Below, in pieces: positions 11,805-14,361 of a stretch of 14,361 nt of DNA. The first letter of the stretch is position 1, and each line of letters begins with the position of its first letter. This stretch comes from JAHFLQ01 sp964432465. GTDB taxonomy: Bacteria; Patescibacteriota; Minisyncoccia; UBA6257; WO2-44-18. Location of the stretch: assembly GCA_964432465.1 (NCBI GenBank), contig CAYSNI010000001.1, positions 1 through 14,361 on the forward strand, read 5' to 3'. Made by a program: the position numbers and the translations under genes. Below the pieces are notes generated by a model that saw only the letters and a program-made list of their open reading frames with translations, did no database searches and was not told the origin of the DNA.

Positions 11805-14361
11805 ATGCCAAGTTTTAACCGATTTACGATAAGAGCGCAGGAAGCGCTTCAGAGCGCCCAGGAGTTGGCCGCCCAGAGAAATCATGGGGAATTTAAAGTG
11901 CTTCACCTCCTTTTTACTCTAGTGGAAGATGAGCAGACCTTGGTGCGTCCGATGTTAGTAAAAGCGGGGGTAAATGTAGACACGCTTCACTCTGAGATAG
12001 ACGAGGATTTAAAAAAGATACCGAAAATATTTGGCGCTTCAAGCGTCGGGCAACTTTATCTTTCTCCAGAGTTGATGCAGGTGCTGGATAAGGCCGGCAA
12101 GATAGCGCTCCAGCAAAAAGATGAATATATTTCTTGCGAGCATTTATTATTGAGCATTTTAGATTCGCCTTCCGCGGCCCAGAAAATTTTAGAAAAATCT
12201 GGGTTACGGCGCGATTTAGCCTTTCGGGCCCTCGCCCAGCTTCGCGGTTCTACGCGGGTTACTGATGAGTCTCCGGAAAGTAAGTTTCAGGTATTAGAGA
12301 AATACGCGATTAATCTTACTGATCGAGCCCGGGAAGGTAAGCTAGATCCGGTTATCGGTCGCGATGAAGAGTTGCGACGTTTAATTCAAGTTTTAAGTCG
12401 ACGTACTAAAAATAATCCGGTGTTGATTGGTGAATCGGGCGTGGGAAAGACAGCGATTGTTGAAGGATTAGCTCAGCGCATTATCTCCGGTGATGTGCCG
12501 GAAACATTGAAAGGTAAAGAGATTATTATGCTAGACATTGGTTCATTGATTGCCGGCACAAAGTTTCGTGGCGAGTTTGAGGACCGCTTAAAGGCATTTG
12601 TGAAGGAGATCCAGAATGCCGCTGGAAAATTAATCTTGTTTATCGACGAAATCCATATGATTGTGGGTGCCGGCGCGGCTGAAGGCGCGGTGGACGCGTC
12701 TAATTTGTTAAAGCCACCATTGGCTAGAGGCGAGTTGCACGCTATTGGCGCCACCACAATTCGCGAATATCAGCGACACATTGAGAAAGATCCGGCATTA
12801 GAGCGGCGCTTCCAGCCGATTATAGTAGAAGAGCCAAACGTTGAAGATGCGGTGGCGATTTTACGTGGCTTAAAAGAAAAATATGAAACCCATCACGGGC
12901 TACGCATTAGTGATGAGGCGATCACCGAAGCGGTCAATCTTTCTGCTCGTTATATTACTGATCGATTTTTACCAGACAAAGCGGTAGATTTGATTGATGA
13001 AGCGGCAGCAGCAAGGCGCTTAGAGACTGAAAGTTTGCCGGCGGAAATAGAAAAGTTGCGAAGAGAGGCAACGCGTTTTGAAATTGAACGTTCGGCATTA
13101 CAAAAAGAGGGATCGACAAAAAATAAGGCTCGCATTAAGAATATTGCTAGTGCAGTGGAAAAAATTAAAACGCGTAACGATGATCTTTCGGCGACCTGGC
13201 ACAGTGAAAAGTTGGCTTTTGAAAATTTGCATAATCTTAGGAAAAAAATAGAAGATTTGCGACGCAGTGCGGAGGTGGCGGAAAGAGAAGGTGATTTAGA
13301 AAAAGTCGCGGAAATTTTTTATGGTACTTTACCGCAAGCTGAGAAAGATTATAAGAATTTAGAGAAAAAACAGGCTAAAAATAAGGGCTTTATTAAAGAG
13401 GCCGTGGACGCGGAGGATATCGCCGCGGTAGTTTCTCGTTGGACCGGCATCCCGGTTAGTCGAATGTTAGAATCAGAAGCGAAAAAATTGGGGCGTATTG
13501 AAGACGCTTTGCAAAAGCGGGTGATTGGCCAGAAGGATGCAATTAAGTCTGTCTCCAGCGCGCTTCGTCGAGCGCGGGCAGGTCTTGCGGACGAGAATCG
13601 TCCGTTAGGCTCTTTTATGTTTCTTGGTCCGACTGGAGTGGGCAAAACTGAACTTGCTCGCGCGCTCGCGGAGTTTATGTTTAATGATGAAAAATCTTTG
13701 GTTCGGATAGATATGTCCGAATACATGGAAAAGCATTCGGTCTCCAGGCTTATTGGTTCGCCGCCGGGATATGTTGGATTCGAAGAAGGCGGGCAACTTA
13801 CTGAAGCGGTGAGGCACAGGCCTTATAGCCTGATTTTGTTTGATGAAATAGAAAAAGCTCATCCGGAAGTTTTTAATATTTTGCTTCAAATTTTGGATAA
13901 TGGCCGTTTAACTGACAGTAAGGGTAAGGCGGTTAATTTTAAAAATTCAATCATTCTTCTTACTTCTAATGTCGGCAGCCAATTCTTCAAGCAAATGGCG
14001 ACTATCGGATTTGCTTCTTTAGTTGAAGGTGGTACGGCTCATCACGAAGGTAATTTTAAGGATAAAGTCATGGAGTCGTTACGGCGTACTTTTAAGCCGG
14101 AATTTTTGAATCGCCTTGATGAATTAATAATTTTTAATTCGTTGAGTAAAAAAGAGATTGATCAAATTGTAGATTTACAGTTGGAATTAGTGAAAGAAAA
14201 GTTAAAAGAGCGTAATATAAAGATAGAAATTGATGCTGCCGCTAAAAAATACATTGTCGATAATGGGTTTGATCCGGAATACGGTGCCCGTCCGATTCGG
14301 CGACTGATTCAAAAAGTGATTCTGGACAAATTAGCTGATAAAATTATTGGCGGCGAAGTAA
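11805..14361 (+). CDS. clpB: ClpB disaggregase, 3' end beyond the window
   Basis: The frame is open from ATG 11805 to the window end, 852 codons, so only a short C-terminal piece can be missing. Order: Clp N-terminal repeats (about 1-148), AAA1 with Walker A GESGVGKT (209-216), Walker B LILFIDEIH (about 277-285) and pore loop GTKFRGE (251-257), a long coiled-coil middle domain (about 405-535), and AAA2 with Walker A GPTGVGKT (608-615), GYVGFEEGG pore loop, Walker B LILFDEIEK and NRLDE with the Arg finger. The long middle domain marks ClpB and not ClpC/ClpA: it works with DnaK to pull proteins out of aggregates. Walker A has Ser where most ClpB have Pro (GEPGVGKT). The gene begins 15 nt after nifS. 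Confidence 0.95.
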   Translation, partial: MPSFNRFTIRAQEALQSAQELAAQRNHGEFKVLHLLFTLVEDEQTLVRPMLVKAGVNVDTLHSEIDEDLKKIPKIFGASSVGQLYLSPELMQVLDKAGKIALQQKDEYISCEHLLLSILDSPSAAQKILEKSGLRRDLAFRALAQLRGSTRVTDESPESKFQVLEKYAINLTDRAREGKLDPVIGRDEELRRLIQVLSRRTKNNPVLIGESGVGKTAIVEGLAQRIISGDVPETLKGKEIIMLDIGSLIAGTKFRGEFEDRLKAFVKEIQNAAGKLILFIDEIHMIVGAGAAEGAVDASNLLKPPLARGELHAIGATTIREYQRHIEKDPALERRFQPIIVEEPNVEDAVAILRGLKEKYETHHGLRISDEAITEAVNLSARYITDRFLPDKAVDLIDEAAAARRLETESLPAEIEKLRREATRFEIERSALQKEGSTKNKARIKNIASAVEKIKTRNDDLSATWHSEKLAFENLHNLRKKIEDLRRSAEVAEREGDLEKVAEIFYGTLPQAEKDYKNLEKKQAKNKGFIKEAVDAEDIAAVVSRWTGIPVSRMLESEAKKLGRIEDALQKRVIGQKDAIKSVSSALRRARAGLADENRPLGSFMFLGPTGVGKTELARALAEFMFNDEKSLVRIDMSEYMEKHSVSRLIGSPPGYVGFEEGGQLTEAVRHRPYSLILFDEIEKAHPEVFNILLQILDNGRLTDSKGKAVNFKNSIILLTSNVGSQFFKQMATIGFASLVEGGTAHHEGNFKDKVMESLRRTFKPEFLNRLDELIIFNSLSKKEIDQIVDLQLELVKEKLKERNIKIEIDAAAKKYIVDNGFDPEYGARPIRRLIQKVILDKLADKIIGGEV

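Noticed and set aside
12473..13889. Minus-strand ORFs within clpB
   Set aside because: They are low-complexity Ser/Ala-rich reverse-frame shadows of the conserved ClpB frame.

Overview
This window is ordinary bacterial chromosome, probably from a small-genome lineage such as the Patescibacteria (CPR). That placement is an inference from a compact core gene set, minimal intergenic DNA, stand-alone NifS, the YvcK, RodZ-like, RecA and FtsK neighbourhood, and scarce Shine-Dalgarno sequences. UGA is a stop (yraN and ftsK end in TGA), so the UGA-Gly code of Gracilibacteria and Absconditabacteria does not apply. No transposase, integrase, phage gene, CRISPR array or rRNA was seen.

Layout. 1-136: the 3' part of tRNA-Lys(CUU) and a complete tRNA-Val(UAC). 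147-287: an isolated consensus promoter, about 100 nt of transcript containing a 7-codon micro-ORF, and a very strong terminator; I recognise no RNA family. 320-930: seven 16-bp palindromes of the parS (ParB-binding) type, two of them perfect copies of the bacterial parS consensus. They bracket and penetrate yraN (533-907). An eighth copy lies in the phosphohexomutase gene at 8433. 1035-1322: a small orphan protein gene with its own terminator. 1392-3045: DedA-family membrane protein and phospholipase-D/cardiolipin-synthase-like protein. 3098-4045: YvcK/CofD-like protein, convergent with a RodZ-like gene and recA on the minus strand. 5745-7847 (minus): FtsK DNA translocase. 7929-9211: phosphomannomutase/phosphoglucomutase broken into two ORFs by a one-base frame change. 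9246-9491: a Cys/His-rich lipoprotein. 9488-10566 (minus): a DEDD 3'-5' exonuclease and a YkuK-type RNase H-like protein. 10626-11789: NifS/IscS cysteine desulfurase. 11805 to the end: ClpB, nearly complete.

How the parts fit. The parS cluster marks this as the ParB-loading, probably origin-proximal, part of the chromosome. FtsK, with a gamma domain, works at the other end of the segregation process. RecA, YraN, the DEDD exonuclease and YkuK are nucleic-acid enzymes. DedA, the PLD protein, YvcK, the RodZ-like protein and the phosphohexomutase belong to envelope biology.

Expression style. Several core genes carry a TATAAT-like -10 hexamer only 6-13 nt before the start codon and no Shine-Dalgarno sequence, which suggests leaderless or near-leaderless mRNAs. 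The micro-ORF, the orphan protein and the lipoprotein have strong Shine-Dalgarno sequences instead. The most notable items are the parS array with its degenerate members inside genes, the unassigned small RNA, the leaderless promoter architecture and the split phosphohexomutase.
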